The notes under the pieces were generated by a model, which saw nothing but the letters and a program-made list of their open reading frames with translations, made no database searches and had not been told where the DNA came from. 64,000 nt of DNA, taken from Helianthus annuus. Lineage: Eukaryota; Streptophyta; Magnoliopsida; Asterales; Asteraceae. Below are positions 1 to 13,117 of the stretch, piece after piece (position 1 is the first letter of the stretch; each line of letters starts with the position of its first letter). The DNA is taken from the NCBI RefSeq assembly GCF_002127325.2, contig NC_035443.2, positions 149,750,703-149,814,702 of the forward strand. The letters are read 5' to 3'. The translations under genes were made by a program, and so were the position numbers.

Positions 1-1535
1 TAATTTTGAAATGGAGGCAAAATCATAATTTTTAGCTGAAGACAAAACCATAATTTTGTTTTGAACTGAGAGCAAATCCTAATTTTGAACTCATGGTAAA
101 ATCGTAATTTTGAACTGGGGTCAAATCAAAATTTAACTTTTAATTGGGGACGGAATCGTAATTACAAACTAAAGATAAAATGAGAGGACGAATTCATACA
201 ATTTAATAATGCCATGAAAGATTTTAACTTATTCGAAGTTTTAACGTCATTCTTGCGCAAAAGATATAACCATTCAAAAAGTATACACTAAAACAAACCC
301 AATACATAAAGTAATTGTCATTAAAAAAGTAAAAGTAAAATAAACTACACTAAACTAAAACCTTTGACCATGTTGTCCAAGTCAAATAATAATCCATTTC
401 GAGTTTCTTCCCAAACTTCGTTTGCCCTACATTTTCAAATAAATACATAAACCTTGTTAGTCATTTAACTAACATAAATTATTATAATACCTATACCTAT
501 AAATTAGAATTAACAATAAGACAACACTTTTGAGTCGTTATCAACTGAAATACAAGTCAAGCGGACAAATCTTTGTATGTTTTAAATATATTAACAACAA
601 AAAGAGATCGACACAAAACACCCAACTCGTAAACTGGATTTCTACTTTAGAAGATGCACGGTGGCACACGTAAATGGGGTTCGAGGATGATAATTATGAG
701 CCGGTAAATATATTGCTAATTTTGGTTGTATAGCTCACATGAAGAAACCTAAGGGGTGAATACGTCGGCTAATTTAAAAGGTATATATCTACCAAAGAGT
801 TCGTAGTATAGCAACATAAGGTATATTAGAAAGGTTTTGATTTAAAAGTAGAATTTGAGAGGATGTGAATTAACCGTTTCAAAAGCGGCTTAGAAAATAT
901 ATATATATATATACTGTAATATTTTAATAACATGTCAGAAGTTAAAACTAAAATATTTTAAACGGTTGATACATTTAAAACTTACACATATATACAACCT
1001 GTGTATTTGCTATAATATCATAATTTTAGTAACCATTTTTCATTGTTTTTTGCTTGTTACATAACGAATAATACTTCTTTCTTGACATGAAATGGGTTTT
1101 TTTAACTGCATTTAAATGGTTACAAACATCTAAATAATAAATCTATTTAAAAAAAAAAAAGCTGTTTTTGAAAAATACACAAGTGGGATTCCCTACATGA
1201 TGCAGTGGATATTCGGTTTTGGTCGGTATCGCTCAATTTGTTACGACACTCACATGGTTAAAATACTTGGTCTAGTTTGCCATACCATAATTAAATACAA
1301 CTCGCTTTTTAATAGAAGTTTATTGGAATACACCTAGGTATTCTGTTTTTTATCATAGGTTAACAGATGCAAGTCATAAATAAAAAACCAAATCAAATAA
1401 AAAGCTAAAATTATTAAAGACGTATATTAGTTTAAGTTTATTTAAGGTTTAAAGTTAAGAGATGATTGAACCTAAAAAAAACAAAAAAGAATTGATTATA
1501 TGATTTGTTCATTCTTCATAGTATATGTATACTAA
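1..1535. other. AT-rich intergenic DNA, no gene
   Basis: I see no coding region here. The first 180 bases hold loose repeats of a roughly 25-base unit (a run reading like AAATCGTAATTTTGAACTG with variations). The same unit returns at about 1,860-2,110, so the two patches probably come from one dispersed repeat family. The remainder is AT-rich with short A and T runs. Confidence 0.6.
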
Positions 1536-1570
1536 CTAGGTGGATGCCTCGCCCGCGTTGCGGGGCGCTA
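1536..1570 (-). mobile_element. Helitron-like 3' terminus
   Basis: Read on the minus strand, a GC-rich imperfect hairpin (about 1,549-1,567, arms CGCCC and GGGCG) is followed about 10 nt later by CTAG at 1,539-1,536 and then a T. This is the standard Helitron 3' end (hairpin, CTRR, insertion between A and T). The body would run to higher coordinates. I could not identify the matching 5' TC end, so only the terminus is claimed. Confidence 0.4.
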
Positions 1571-1859
1571 AGACGAATATTTCTTAGTTTAATAACATGT
1601 ACGCATGTATTTTAGTTACTTGTGCATACTACTCATAGCACGATCTCAAAAAAAATGATATCGTCTCAACCAATTAAACCAAAACACTGTCATAGTTTTG
1701 CTAAAAATAAGATGGCAAGCCTGAGCTGGGGGCAAAATAGTAAATTGTCATAAACAATGAGCGAGTGTTAGACACCTGCTTGACAAAAAAGTTAGATTGA
1801 GTAAAGCAAGTAAAATAAAAACTACTATAGTTTTGAAAAAAAATTAAAACGATGGCAAG

Positions 1860-2110
1860 ACTCCAGATTTTAACCGAGGGCAAAATCATAAGTTTTTAAA
1901 AGAGGACAAACTCATAATTTTAAACTGAGGGCAAATTCGTAATTTTTAGTTGTGGGCAAAACCAAAATTTTGTTTTGAACGGTGAAAAAACGTAGTTTTG
2001 AACTAAGGGCAAAATCGTAATTTTTAGCTGGGGATAAAAGCATAAATTTATTTTAAACTAAGGGCAAAATCGTAATTTTGAACTGAGGGCGAAATCGTAA
2101 ATTTTGAAAG
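1860..2110. repeat. degenerate short tandem repeat
   Basis: Six or so imperfect copies of a 25-35 base unit containing GGGCAAAATCGTAATTTT, with the same wording as the patch at 1-180. No open frame of interest. Confidence 0.55.
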
Positions 2111-2404
2111 GGGCAATTATAATTATATTATATTATACTAACATTAATTATTAAATTAAAACTAAAAATGAAAAAAAAAATAGGGCAGCCGTCTATTTAA
2201 CCCAATCGATGAAAAGTCCTATTGGCCCTCATGAAATTTGTATACGTTGAATAATATGTGATTTGGGAAGGATCCACTAAAAATTTTGCTTAAGTAGCCT
2301 AAGAAGGATTGTGATGATGACATGCGGCACTCCTAATAAGTAGGAATGAAGGGCATTTTGGTCCTTATAAATAGGAGTGAAAATGACATGTGGCACCCCT
2401 TTTG

Positions 2405-2640
2405 TTTTTAAAAAATACAACGAAAAAAATTAGTACAAAAAAATATAGTACAAAAAAATATAGTACAAAAAATGTAGTACAAAAAAATATAGCACAAAAA
2501 AATCTAGTACAAAAAAATATAGCACGAAAAAATTCAGCAAAAAAAAATCCAGCACAAAAAATTGAGAAAAAAAAATAAGCACAAAAAATTTAGCACAAAA
2601 ATATAGTACAAAAATCCAGCACAAAAAAATATTATACAAC
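2405..2640. repeat. A-rich tandem array (TAGTACAAAAAAATA unit)
   Basis: About 15 copies of a 15-16 base unit of the form AGTACAAAAAAATAT, drifting to AGCACAAAAAAATCC. The small open frames on both strands here (lysine/asparagine-rich on plus, phenylalanine/leucine-rich on minus) are products of the repeat. Confidence 0.8.
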
Positions 2641-2659
2641 ATAGAAATACAACACATTT

Positions 2660-5560
2660 TAGTGGGTTTTTTTAGTCTTCATATTTTATATAGCAATATG
2701 GTACTCAAATTAAAGATAAAAAAACGCTCGATTTTACGGTGAAATTTTTATAAAAAATAATGTCGTATAAAAAAGTTATGAACGTTTAAAAAATGGGAGT
2801 GGAATATGCATGTGCCTTGCATGTGGAGAGAAAAAGTCTATAAATAGAATTTTCCCAAAATACCTTACACTCCTCCTTTCTCCTACACTTTCATCTTAAC
2901 CATTGATTTGAAAAATGAATGGTTAAGATTCCTTCTCATCCTACTTTGGCAAAATAAACTTTTTATTTGATCTTACCCATCATGTCAAAACGCATTAATT
3001 ACTCACAGTTTTAGAGGATCGAAAGAAAGGTTTATTAGTAAATTAACCGTTAACATGCTGCACAAATTGATCATCATGTCCCTCTGCGGAACAAAGTTAA
3101 TTTTCTATCGAAAAGGTAAAGTTTGAGTACATCCCACCTCCTCAAACCTTACCAATAACTTTGCTATGGGTGGAATTTATTAAGTATTTCTAACACGTAC
3201 CTCTTAACACAACACAAAACATGTTTCGTGTTTGGACTTAATAAGTTTCGTGTCTTAAATAGGTGAACACGTTTAGGAAACTATTAACCTGTTAGGCTAA
3301 GAGGTATTGAGGCATGAGATTGGTCATGGATTGACACCTACTATGGTGGATGGCGTGCTACACCGCCCCCCTTAGGGAACCACCATGGTTTGCATGAATT
3401 AAATCCTGGCAACCATGCACCTCCTTTTCCTTAATTAGTTTAATGTATTTTACACAGAATAATTTTTAAAAAATGGGGATGATAGTTTGGGGCATAATCA
3501 CACCATATATGGTGGTGGATTTGAGTGGTGGATGAGAGTGGGGTAACATGGCGCTGACGTAGAACGTCATGATGGTCATGAAAGCTGATGTGGAGGGTCA
3601 GGTGATCATGAGAGTCATGATCACAATAGCCTTAGCGACCTATTTATAGTTGTGATGGATGTTATAATTTGACTTTTATGAACTTTTGATTTAAATTTAC
3701 TATAGATCAATATGTTAATTATGTATTAGTTAAGACTTTTACGAACTTTTGGTAATTTTTGTTTCACTAAACAGATTTCTAAACATGTGATATCTATCGT
3801 GTCTCTAAACAAGTTTGTTAACAGGTCATTTCATGTTAACCTGTTTCTAAACCAGTCATGTTCGCATTTGGAAAAAATGACATGGTAAGTTATCGTTACG
3901 TCTTTGTGGCTATCGTCTCAAGTCATCGTGTTTTATCATGTTGCGTCTTATCGTGTCATGTCTGGCCTGTTACGATAGCCTTAAATACGGTTGTTGTATT
4001 TCTATCGAGGATTTACGACTCGTGGACTCATTGCAGGTATATGACATGACAACATACATGTTTTATGTTCGTTTTTAATTTTAATGTAGCAAATTCATAC
4101 CACTAAATTGAATCTGGTTCATTTGAGTTGCATAGTAACAGACCACAATATAAATTTTACATGTTCCGTAAAAGGCATCACAAAATGCACGTGTTATGAT
4201 ATAATAATTTAATAAACCTTTAACGGGTCAAACAAGTAACCTTTTAGATTCTTACAAGTTGCAACCCCCCATGACTTTTACTCAAAATGCTAAATCTTTG
4301 TCCTAAATAATAAAATATTACATAATCATTTGATAATGGATTATATAAAAAATAATAAAATAAAATTTAGCAATCGATTATTTACAAAAATTATCAAAAA
4401 CGTGTCAACCCAGCTATCCAGCTTATGCGATGACCGATATTTGAAACATATGTTATCTTGATGGGATATCAGTAACTTTAATATCATGCAGAAATTATAT
4501 ATATAGTAATTTAACACTAACAATTCAGTATTATATCGGTGATGCATCGGTTATATCGGTCAATCTTGTCGATAATATCGGTGGTGATACATCGGTTATA
4601 ATCGGTCAATATTGCCGATAAGATCGGTACCAATATTCTGACCGATATTTGACGCTGATATTTTACATGGGAACCGATAACCGATATATCACAGATATTA
4701 ACTGCATAGCAACTCAGTTTATTTTATCACCCGTAATAAGATGAGTGTTTTGAACGGAAGTAAGGCACAAACATTGCTTGGACATGACGATTTATTTTGT
4801 AATAAATTTACAAACAATTAATTGCTTAGTTAAACTAATCCAGTATTAAAAAAGCTAATCACCCAATTTGTATGGTTCCCCGATCTTAGTTTACGATTTT
4901 GACTTTTTCGTATTTATATACATACATGTACCATTGATTATTAGAAAATTTGCAGATTCTTCATGTTTAAAAAATAGGTCAAGCGCTAAACGAGAATGTA
5001 GTTAAAAGGTAATCGAGGTTATGTTAAGGTTCAAATTTTTGGTCGGAACACGTAAAAAGGTTCAACTTGTTTTTAAAGTAGATACTAGAATTTATAGGAA
5101 TGAAAAAGAGGTCAAGATTAAGACGCAAATGTCTAGATATTACAAACTTGTATGTACTGCTATACTATATCTGACTTATAAATACATGTCGAGTAAAACA
5201 AACAAAGAAAGTGTGTGTATATAACATGTATTAGGGAAATACAATAAAGGAGATATGATTATAAATGAAATCATAATACCAAACACGTAGAGAACAATCA
5301 AATCAGGAGCAGAATCATGCACTTCAGACAACAAATCTATCAAGTCTGACATGTCTTTGACTATGTCCAAACTTGTTAAAAGACCGACAAAGTTTAAAGG
5401 GTTTATACCATAGAAAACCAATATATATATATATTTTTTTCATTTTGCACGAAAAAGCCTTGAAACAAACTTTTGGTACCTTAAAGTCTCTGAAGATGTT
5501 TGAAACATAAGTATAAAAAAACGGAAAAATTACAAGTTTTGTCCTTTATCTTAATACCAC
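2660..5560. other. intergenic DNA with dispersed repeats
   Basis: No supported gene. Visible structures are a patch at about 4,535-4,700 where ATCGGT/ACCGAT words recur more than ten times on both strands, and segments near 3,300-3,600 and 3,780-4,060 that read like decayed transposon DNA (recurring GGTGGATG and GTGTC words). Small open frames lack codon structure or recognisable motifs. Confidence 0.5.
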
Positions 5561-5569
5561 TTATCAGGC

Positions 5570-5905
5570 GGTGTCTTTTTTAATGAATTTTGACAAGTTT
5601 TGCCCTTTAAAAGGAATTTTGTTGCACGTTTTGTCCTTTAGGCTTAACCCAGTTAGATTTTCTTGTTAAATCTTGTCACCCAAGGGTATTTTAGTCATTT
5701 TACCCATTTAATTCAAGAGTCAACCCTAAAATATTTTGTTTTATTCTTTTAAATAATATTAAATAAATGGGTAAAAAGACTAAAAGACCCTTGGGTGACA
5801 AGATTTAACAAGAAAATCTAACTGAGTTAAGACTAAAGGACAAAACGTGCAACAAAATTCCTTGTAAAGGACAAAACTTGTCAAAATTCGTTAAAAAGGA
5901 CACCA
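5570..5905. mobile_element. long inverted-repeat element (MITE or foldback type)
   Basis: Two arms of about 160 bp are near-perfect reverse complements around a centre at about 5,735. They share words such as TTTTGACAAGTTTTG, GTTGCACGTTTTGTCCTTTA and AATCTTGTCACCCAAGGGT. There is no transposase. A non-autonomous DNA element is the best reading. I did not find a clear target duplication. Confidence 0.7.
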
Positions 5906-6277
5906 AAAGTTTGTGCAAAACGAGTAAGCATGTTAGATTTTTATGGTATTAACCCTTGTTTAGAAACTGGCATGTTTTGACCTTTTAAAACTCCCAATAC
6001 CCTAATTAATATGATCGAACCATGGTATCTAACTGCTAGCTGTTGCTTAAAGTGGTTACCAGTAACTAACCTATGACGTATCTTACCCGTTTTCTAAATT
6101 TGAAAAACCAACTACTTCAGCAGAACACTAAAAACACAAAACACAGAACATGACAGAGCAGAAATGAACTCTAGATGGACACATATCTAAACTATTACCT
6201 AAAGAATCATATATACGTATGTGTGTGTATAGATAATTAGGGTCAGCAACGGTAATACCTTGACGAAAGAAGCCACC

Positions 6278-9200
6278 TTACTGTTTTCCGTCTGTTTCTG
6301 TTCCTGACCGCTTCTGCTGTATCTGGAGGAGGAGGTTAGCTGCAAACTGTAGTGTTGATTGGTACCGTTGATTCTTATCAGCATCAAACTCCAGCTTTTG
6401 CTGACCTGGCACCAAACTTTGTGTTTCATAAGCATTAGTATTGTATACCTGGCTTGATGATGTAACAACATTACCCACACTGTGCAAATCACGTGGGTAA
6501 TCAGCTTGGTATTGCTGAGTAGCCTGCATAGGGCCGTTGACTTTATTTGACTGCATGAAATCACCAGTCAGATTGGAAGTTTCGTGTTCATACATCTTTC
6601 CTCGAAGTTGTCTTTCATTTAACACTGGTTCCGGCACTGTATTACCCGATAGTTGTTGACCATTAGAGTTGACCTTAGCTAAAGAAGCCAGAGATGCAAC
6701 AAGTTCAGGTGTTAAAGAAAGTCCAACTGAAGTAGTTGATGTAGCGGTAACCGGTGGTACACGATCCGCATGTTGTGGGAACTTCAGAACAATCCCGTAA
6801 AGACGGGCAGGACCAGAAACTTTCAAAACCGTTTCTAAAAAGTCAGATGGTGGGACCAAGAATAAAGTGGTCCCATCACCAAATTTAACAACACCTGCTC
6901 GGTTCCGATCACCCATGTACTGTAGAAACTCGGTATACGAAGCAAAATCCTCTTCACTATCGGGTAAAAAGTAAACGATATCGAATCCTATAGCATCTGC
7001 ATAATGTTTTGCCAGCATGTCCAGTCCTGTTCTAGCTGAACAATTTACAATTTCAGGCCTGCATGTTGTCACATTCATAATCTTAAATGTTAAGACGTTG
7101 AGATATTAATAATGTAAATAAAAAAAGATATAAAAAATTTTTCTAACACTTAAGGGTGACAAATTCAAAATCAGCTACAGTGGTTTCTTTTCAATTTTTT
7201 CGTTTTTGTGTACCTCAACCCCTCAACTTTCAGCATTGACACGTACACCCCCTCAGTTTTCTAAAAACTATGTAAATTGTCATTTTGACCTCTCCCCTCG
7301 AGTTTTACGTGCTTATTTTTATGTGCGCGGGTCAGATATAATACGTTTTCATGCTTATTTTTAGGTATGTTCTCGGTTGGTCTACGTTTTGACATAAATG
7401 AGTCGGGTCAAATATAATACGTTATCATTAGGCGGTATAAATTCAAGTTACTTTATGTCTCCAGCCACCGCAACGCACGATACAATTCTTTCACACAAAA
7501 ACACTGTTTTCTTACATGCTTATTTTAAGTACGTTTTGGTAAAAATCCAAGTTGGTTCACGTTTCGACGTATATTTTTATCGGTAATGAGTCAGGTCAAA
7601 TAACCTACGTTATCGTGCTTATTTTTATGTGCATTTTCAGTTAGTATACACGTTTGTCGTAAATTTGTTCAGAAACATGTCAGGTCAAATATTTTACGAT
7701 ACAAATTTGAGTTACTTAAAGTTTCGACGTCCCGGCAACGCGCAACGTGTCAGAATGCTAGTTTGTAAAAAGACTGGTCCATCAATGAGAGAAACAAATT
7801 ACTTACATCTCATATCCAATCCAATCTCCGATAGGAACACAACGTGCACGACAAACAGGCGTTCCACCCTTTGCAAGGATTCCTCGCCACATATAGTTCA
7901 CATCAGCACGATCAACGTTCGAACTCCTCGTGAATCTAGTGTTTGGGGAAACACTTCTGAATACTTGATCGTTTAACAGAGCATGATTATTCGTTTCTTT
8001 TATGGGCGTATAATCATCGGTTCTCAACCTCTTGGGCGCCCTTTGAATTTGGTTTGCATCAAAATCATCCCATGTCCCATGAGTTGACTTGGTCAACGGA
8101 TTCATACCTACTGAAGGAGATGAAAGCATCTGATTCGAAGGAGACGACCTCCAATTTAGATCCCCGGTTGCAGTGACAAAACTAGGGTCGGGCCCACCGA
8201 CAGTTGAATCCAGAAAAGCAAAAGGTCGCGTAGAGCTAACGGGTCCTACAACACCATGAGGAATCACACGCCCACATTGAGCAATCACATCCAAATGTGG
8301 TGCATGAAATGGCATTCCATTAGCTAATGCAACGGGCCTTGGGCCTATGGATCCGGTAAAATATGGGCTTGGTGTAGGTTCGTTTCTCGAGAACGTAATT
8401 GATATTCTAGGATCATTGAAAAGTTTTCCCTGCAGCCCGTTCTTCGCACGTAGAGCCTCTTCCATGCTTCTAAACTCGACAAATGAGCAGAATCTTGAAG
8501 GAAAACTTTTAATTGTTTCGATCTCACCGAACAATATTAAGGCATTGTGCAACATTTGTTCGTTGACGTGAACGGTGGGAGGATAAGATATGCACAAAAC
8601 ATTACTTGGAAGTTCTTCATTCCGTTTCGGACCTTCTGATGGCAGAATATGCTGTTAAATAAACATGAAGGGTGATAAGATTATAAAAATATTGATCGTT
8701 TGTCTTTTATTGGCTACAAAATTAAAAAATTAAAGTACACGGATGGTCCTTATGGTTTACCAAAACTTTGGATTTGGTCCCTAACTTTCCAAAAGTCCAC
8801 GGATGGTCCCTATGGTTTGCACTTTGTAACGCATTTAGTCCCCAGCCAGGCAGCCAGCACATCTAAAGGTTTCAGCAGGTCCAAGTTAGAGGCTAAATGC
8901 GCTACAAAGTGCAAACCATCATTCGGCAGGATCAAAAGTACATGGACGGTCCCTGTGGTTTGCACTTTGTAACGCATTTAGTCCCTAACTTGGACATGCT
9001 AAAACCTTTAGATTTGTTGGTTGGGGACTAATACGTTACAAAGTGCAAACCACGGGGATCATTTGTGTACTTTTGAAAAGCTAGGGACCAAATCCAAAAT
9101 TTTGGCAAACCACATGGACCATCCTTGTACTTTACTCTCATTAATAAAAAGGAAATAAATAACTTACTCTTGCAGATTGAGATCTGGAATAATCCACACG

Positions 9201-11720
9201 AATCGCAGATCCACGCATAGCTTTAAAAGCCTTAATTGCATCATCTAGTTTGAAATAATCAATGATAGCAGAATTTTTGCGCGGTTGAAATTTAAATTCC
9301 TCAATTTTGCCAAATTTAGAAAATTTTTCTTCTAAATCTTCTTTTGAAATCGAAGTACCGATACAGCTAACCCACAGACACTTGCAGGGTTTAGCCTACC
9401 ACACAATTAAGAAGAATTTTAGATAGATACTAGAAGTTCGTTAAGCAAATAAAACAATAAAAGAAATAAAATCTCATTAATTGCTCTGCACAGATCTATC
9501 AGCACCTAATGTGTTGCTAAATGAAATACGCAATGGAGCATTTAACAATAAACATAGGACAAAACAAGAAACGGTTTCCAACATTTTCGGAAACGTACAC
9601 ACTAAGAGAAATTAGAGCGTTCCAGATAAAGGCGACAAGTGTGCAAATCTAAATGTGTATGTTAAACCCTAACAATCTCATAATAGATAGAAATATAATT
9701 GTTTCTCACGATACTTCTTATTATGTGCATTGCAAAAGAGCATAAATCTTAATATTCTACCATGTAAATTTTGCTTGGTCTTATTATGTGCATTGTGATT
9801 CAGTAACTGTCATAGTTATCGATAGCAAATAGTGACAAGGTACCTATATGCTACGTAGCGATAGCGATGAAATAGCGCCCGCCCTTCCGTGTTTAGAGAT
9901 AAGGTAGTTAAAAATTTAAGAAATAAAAAATAGCTATCTATAAATTTTTTAAACATATATAATGTCAATTTTATACCTTTTTATGTATAAATTTAGAAGT
10001 TTAAGGACCAAATGTAAGCTAGTGAAAATAGGGGGGTTAAATGTTAAAAATACACAAACTAATTTATGCAATTTTTTACAAGTTTTAGGGACTAAATGTA
10101 AACTAACGAAAGATAGATGGGCTAAATCTTAAAATCCATAAAGTTTTTTAACCCTAAAAAGACTAAAACGCAAGAAAACGCAGCCCGCTCTTCTTTCTCC
10201 TATTTTCCAGCAAGTTTCCGGCAGAAATTGCAGGTTTCCAGCCGGAATCCGCTACAATCACGCTATTCAGTCGCTACATACAGATTGCGAGACCTTGGCC
10301 CTTTGCTACGAAGCGCGCGATAGCGAACGCTATCTGCGCTATCAATAACTATGGTAACTGTCACTCTCAAATTTAATGGTCCCATTAAAAGAGAAAATAA
10401 AACCATACAAAATAGTTTATTGAATGACGACATATAACTAAACTGGTGCCAACAAAAACATCAAAAGTTAATTCTTATCTAGTAACTGGATGCTTCATTG
10501 ATTCACTCGACGCGTCTGAAAGATCAACTGTTATGAGTCATCTAATTATGTTTGTATAAGTTCTATTTGGATCGTGTTTTAGGTTTATGTGTCCATGCTC
10601 CACATGACTTGTACAGAAACGTTTATATTGGTAGTACATCATTTACCAACCTTGAAATAGAAAATTCTAGATCACTCATAGCACAATGGCTTGCATGTTG
10701 TGCATTAAAAATCGTATCTTACACCAGTTCAGCATGTGAAAAAGGATTACCAATTACCGATCATTGTCAGTTAAGCAAGAGGGGCATCCTAGACTAACTT
10801 AAGCAATTAATATGACAAAAGAATGTTGTATATGTGGTCTTCAGTTCTGCTTAGTGGTCCAACTTGAAATAGGAACCATTCCCCATTGTTAAATGGTAAA
10901 AGCCCTTTATAGTACAAGAATTACATTGCTAAAAGAACTAAAAAAAGAAGAAACCTAGATTAGCTCTTCTCCAAATACACTCAAGACCTAATGAGGTACA
11001 AAAAAACACTGGTTTCCACACGTTGAAAAACCGACAACAAATTCGTTCCTCAAGAAGTCCACCCATCCAAAATTTTGTAAATACCACTTGCATCAATTTA
11101 ATCAGGTCATTAACGATAAAGCTTAGTTCGAAAGTTGCATCACTTTACGTTTACTTTCATCGTTCGATTTTGCTAGAGATATGCATTTTGAGTTTTTTCA
11201 TAAAGATTAATTGCAAGTTTTCAATGCACTTTCTGTCGCTTTTTTTTCATCTCATTTTTAAAATATAGAAATCAACCATTAAATCTTTGCAACGAAAACC
11301 CTAGGCGAAATCTCTCATAATTAGATGAAAATTACCATATAAAATAACTCAATTTCACAGTTTTTTTTTTTTTGGTTCAGAAAAACAATAATGTTTACGA
11401 ATTAACCATATACTAGAAGCAATGATACAAATCACCATATCCAAACGAACAATCATAAATTCATAACAACGTAAACCTAACAAAATAACACCAACCGGTT
11501 TAGCAAAATCAATCTTCAACGGATAACCACGCAAAACGACGCCGTTCAAACTCTCCTTCACCCTCCTAGCATCCTCCACATTCTTCAAGTACACGAACGC
11601 ATAATTTCGCAACAAAGAACACGTTTCGACGCTCACACCGCCAAATTTCTCAAACATATTCTTCAAATCTGAATCCGTAACACCGGCGGCCAGATTACCG
11701 ACCCATAGATTGGTCGACAT
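6278..11720 (-). CDS. FPA: FPA-type flowering-time RNA-binding protein (3 RRM + SPOC)
   Basis: Four coding exons on the minus strand: 11720-11496, 9395-9168, 8651-7807 and 7058-6278. All introns are GT-AG, and the total is 2,079 nt (692 aa) with no internal stop. RRM1 spans about residues 3-75 (RNP2 LWVGNL, RNP1-like YAFVYLK), RRM2 about 76-151 (CLWVSCIG start) and RRM3 about 167-242 ([15 protein letters not shown]). A low-complexity linker leads to a SPOC domain at about 402-525 with [28 protein letters not shown] and [13 protein letters not shown] glutamine-containing tail ends at TAA 6,278. In Arabidopsis FPA is a nuclear protein of the autonomous flowering pathway that promotes proximal poly(A) site choice and represses FLC. 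This copy is shorter than the roughly 900-residue Arabidopsis protein, mainly in the linker and tail. The ATG at 11,720 opens directly into RRM1. The function is from family knowledge; orthology is inferred. Confidence 0.9.
7310..7760. repeat. diverged tandem repeat in FPA intron 3
   Basis: Within intron 3 (7,059-7,806), a unit of roughly 110-130 bases recurs three or four times. It holds TGCTTATTTTTATGTGC, GAGTCGGGTCAAAT and ACGTTATC words. It appears non-coding and resembles a decayed mobile element. Confidence 0.5.
8731..9135. mobile_element. long inverted-repeat element in FPA intron 2
   Basis: The element starts TAAAGTACACGGATGGTCC and ends with its near reverse complement (GGACCATCCTTGTACTTTA). 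Nested inner copies of GGTCCCTATGGTTTGCACTTTG lie in both orientations. It fills most of intron 2 (8,652-9,167) and has no coding capacity. A MITE or foldback element is likely. The TSD is not resolved. Confidence 0.7.
9803..10361. mobile_element. MITE with 8-bp target duplication in FPA intron 1
   Basis: The element spans about 9,811-10,353 with imperfect terminal inverted repeats: CATAGTTATCGATAGC at the left and GCTATCAATAACTATG at the right. It is flanked by the direct repeat GTAACTGT at 9,803-9,810 and 10,354-10,361. The subterminal parts are rich in GCGATAGCG/CGCTATCG words. An 8-bp duplication fits a hAT-like element. The match continues for two more bases because the element starts with CA, so 8-10 bp is possible. 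Confidence 0.65.
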
Positions 11721-11943
11721 CGTGGTCGATTAACGATCCGTTAGTGTTTGTTGTTAATTGTGAGTTTTGTTTGTGTGGAATATGTGATTGATTGCTTTGA
11801 TTTGACGCTATGATGAGTTGTTGAAGATGAATGATATGATTGTTGTGAGAATTGGGTTGAGAATTTTGTTACAGAAGTTTGATTTTGGAATTAGGGTTTG
11901 GGGTTGAAGATGACGAAAGGGGAAAAATGATGATGGTTTTGTT

Positions 11944-11953
11944 TTTATATATA
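11944..11953 (-). promoter_or_regulatory. candidate TATA box of FPA
   Basis: On the minus strand the run TATATATAAA lies about 225 bp upstream of the FPA ATG (11,720). It is followed by a pyrimidine-rich stretch suitable for a start site and 5' UTR. Position and wording fit a plant core promoter, but no transcript evidence is available. Confidence 0.4.
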
Positions 11954-12186
11954 CAAGGAGTTCTTTATATATGTGTGGGCGGTGTGGCATTCGGTGGTAA
12001 AAGTGAAAATGCATTAATTTTAATGTTATTTTACTAATTTCGTGAAAATAACGTTAAAAGAGTGGATGGTTAATCATGCATCATGTGGTGGCGTTGATAG
12101 CCGAAAGACAAGGGAGTAAATGCACTAATCGGCCTTTGTTTTTTAATTGCTGAGTGTTATGTGTCTTATGTCCAAGTCTTGATGCA

Positions 12187-12302
12187 AAACTACTATCTAG
12201 CCGCGGGTCTCACTGGAAGCAGCCTCTCTATTCCTGACGGGTAGAGGTAAGGCTGTCTACATCTTACCCTCCTCAGACCCTACTTTAACATTGTTATTGA
12301 TA
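12187..12302 (+). mobile_element. SINE-like fragment (AU/TS type 3' region)
   Basis: The stretch contains CCGCGGGTCTCACTGGAAG, CAGCCTCTCTA and GGGTAGAGGTAAGGCTG followed by TACCCTCCTCAGACCC. This matches from memory the widespread plant SINE 3' region. The tRNA-derived 5' head with A and B boxes was not found, so the copy looks 5'-truncated. Confidence 0.45.
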
Positions 12303-13110
12303 AGATTTACTTAGTATGATGATGGAGTTGTGGAGTTTAAAAACTCTTACTATACTTAATTAACTAATAATCTTGGCATATTTGATTTGAATTTGAATTA
12401 ATTTGCCAAAGCAAATGAATAGTGTTTGTATTACTGTTTGCCTGAGATTGGGTTATCGGGTGGTCACATCACGCGTTATATTGTTATTATTGTTGTTGTT
12501 AGTTGTTGTTGAATAGTAGTTTTAACAAACTATTTGCCACTTCATCTTGCAAGAGACACCAATAACAAACTATTGAGCTTACAGTAATATATTGATTATA
12601 TCGTATTATACATGGGTCAAAATCATAAAACCTTAATAATGTTTATCAAAGTCAAAACCTAAACATAAACATATCATTAGAGATACTCACATGTGAGAAT
12701 AGTTATCTTTGCAAATGATGATGAAGCCATGATTCTCGTCATGATGCCTTTTAGTGATAGGGATTTTAGAAAGAATACTTTATTTGGTGTTCTTGAAGAG
12801 TTTTTATATTATTTTACCACTAATGATCATCTTTTTTTATTGGTTACATAAACTCTTTGTATTCTCCATATTAAAAGCATCTAAAGAGAAATGATAATTT
12901 CCCCTTACCTAATCAATATTCACAATTACTTCCCTTAAGTAATTGTTAGGGACCAGTTATGTCATTTTGGTAAAGTTAACTTAAATGATCCGTAGGCCAC
13001 ATTACGGGTTATTTCTAACATAATACCCTTTAAACTAAGTTAGGTGATGATGGGATATCGTATCGTATCATAAGTCACATGAAAGACGATACTTTGAAAG
13101 GAACCTTTCT
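12303..13110. other. intergenic DNA, no gene seen
   Basis: AT-rich sequence with a TTG-rich microsatellite near 12,480-12,515. No open frame or motif worth reporting. Confidence 0.5.
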
Positions 13111-13117
13111 GACCCAT

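Noticed and set aside
2390..2657. Lysine/asparagine-rich and phenylalanine-rich small proteins
   Set aside because: Direct products of an A-rich tandem repeat on both strands.
6199..6564. Alternative 121-codon frame at the FPA 3' end
   Set aside because: Shadow of FPA exon 4; the FPA frame has SPOC homology and correct splice phases.
11808..12014. 68-codon frame upstream of FPA
   Set aside because: It covers the FPA 5' leader and promoter, starts in the TATA region and has no motif.
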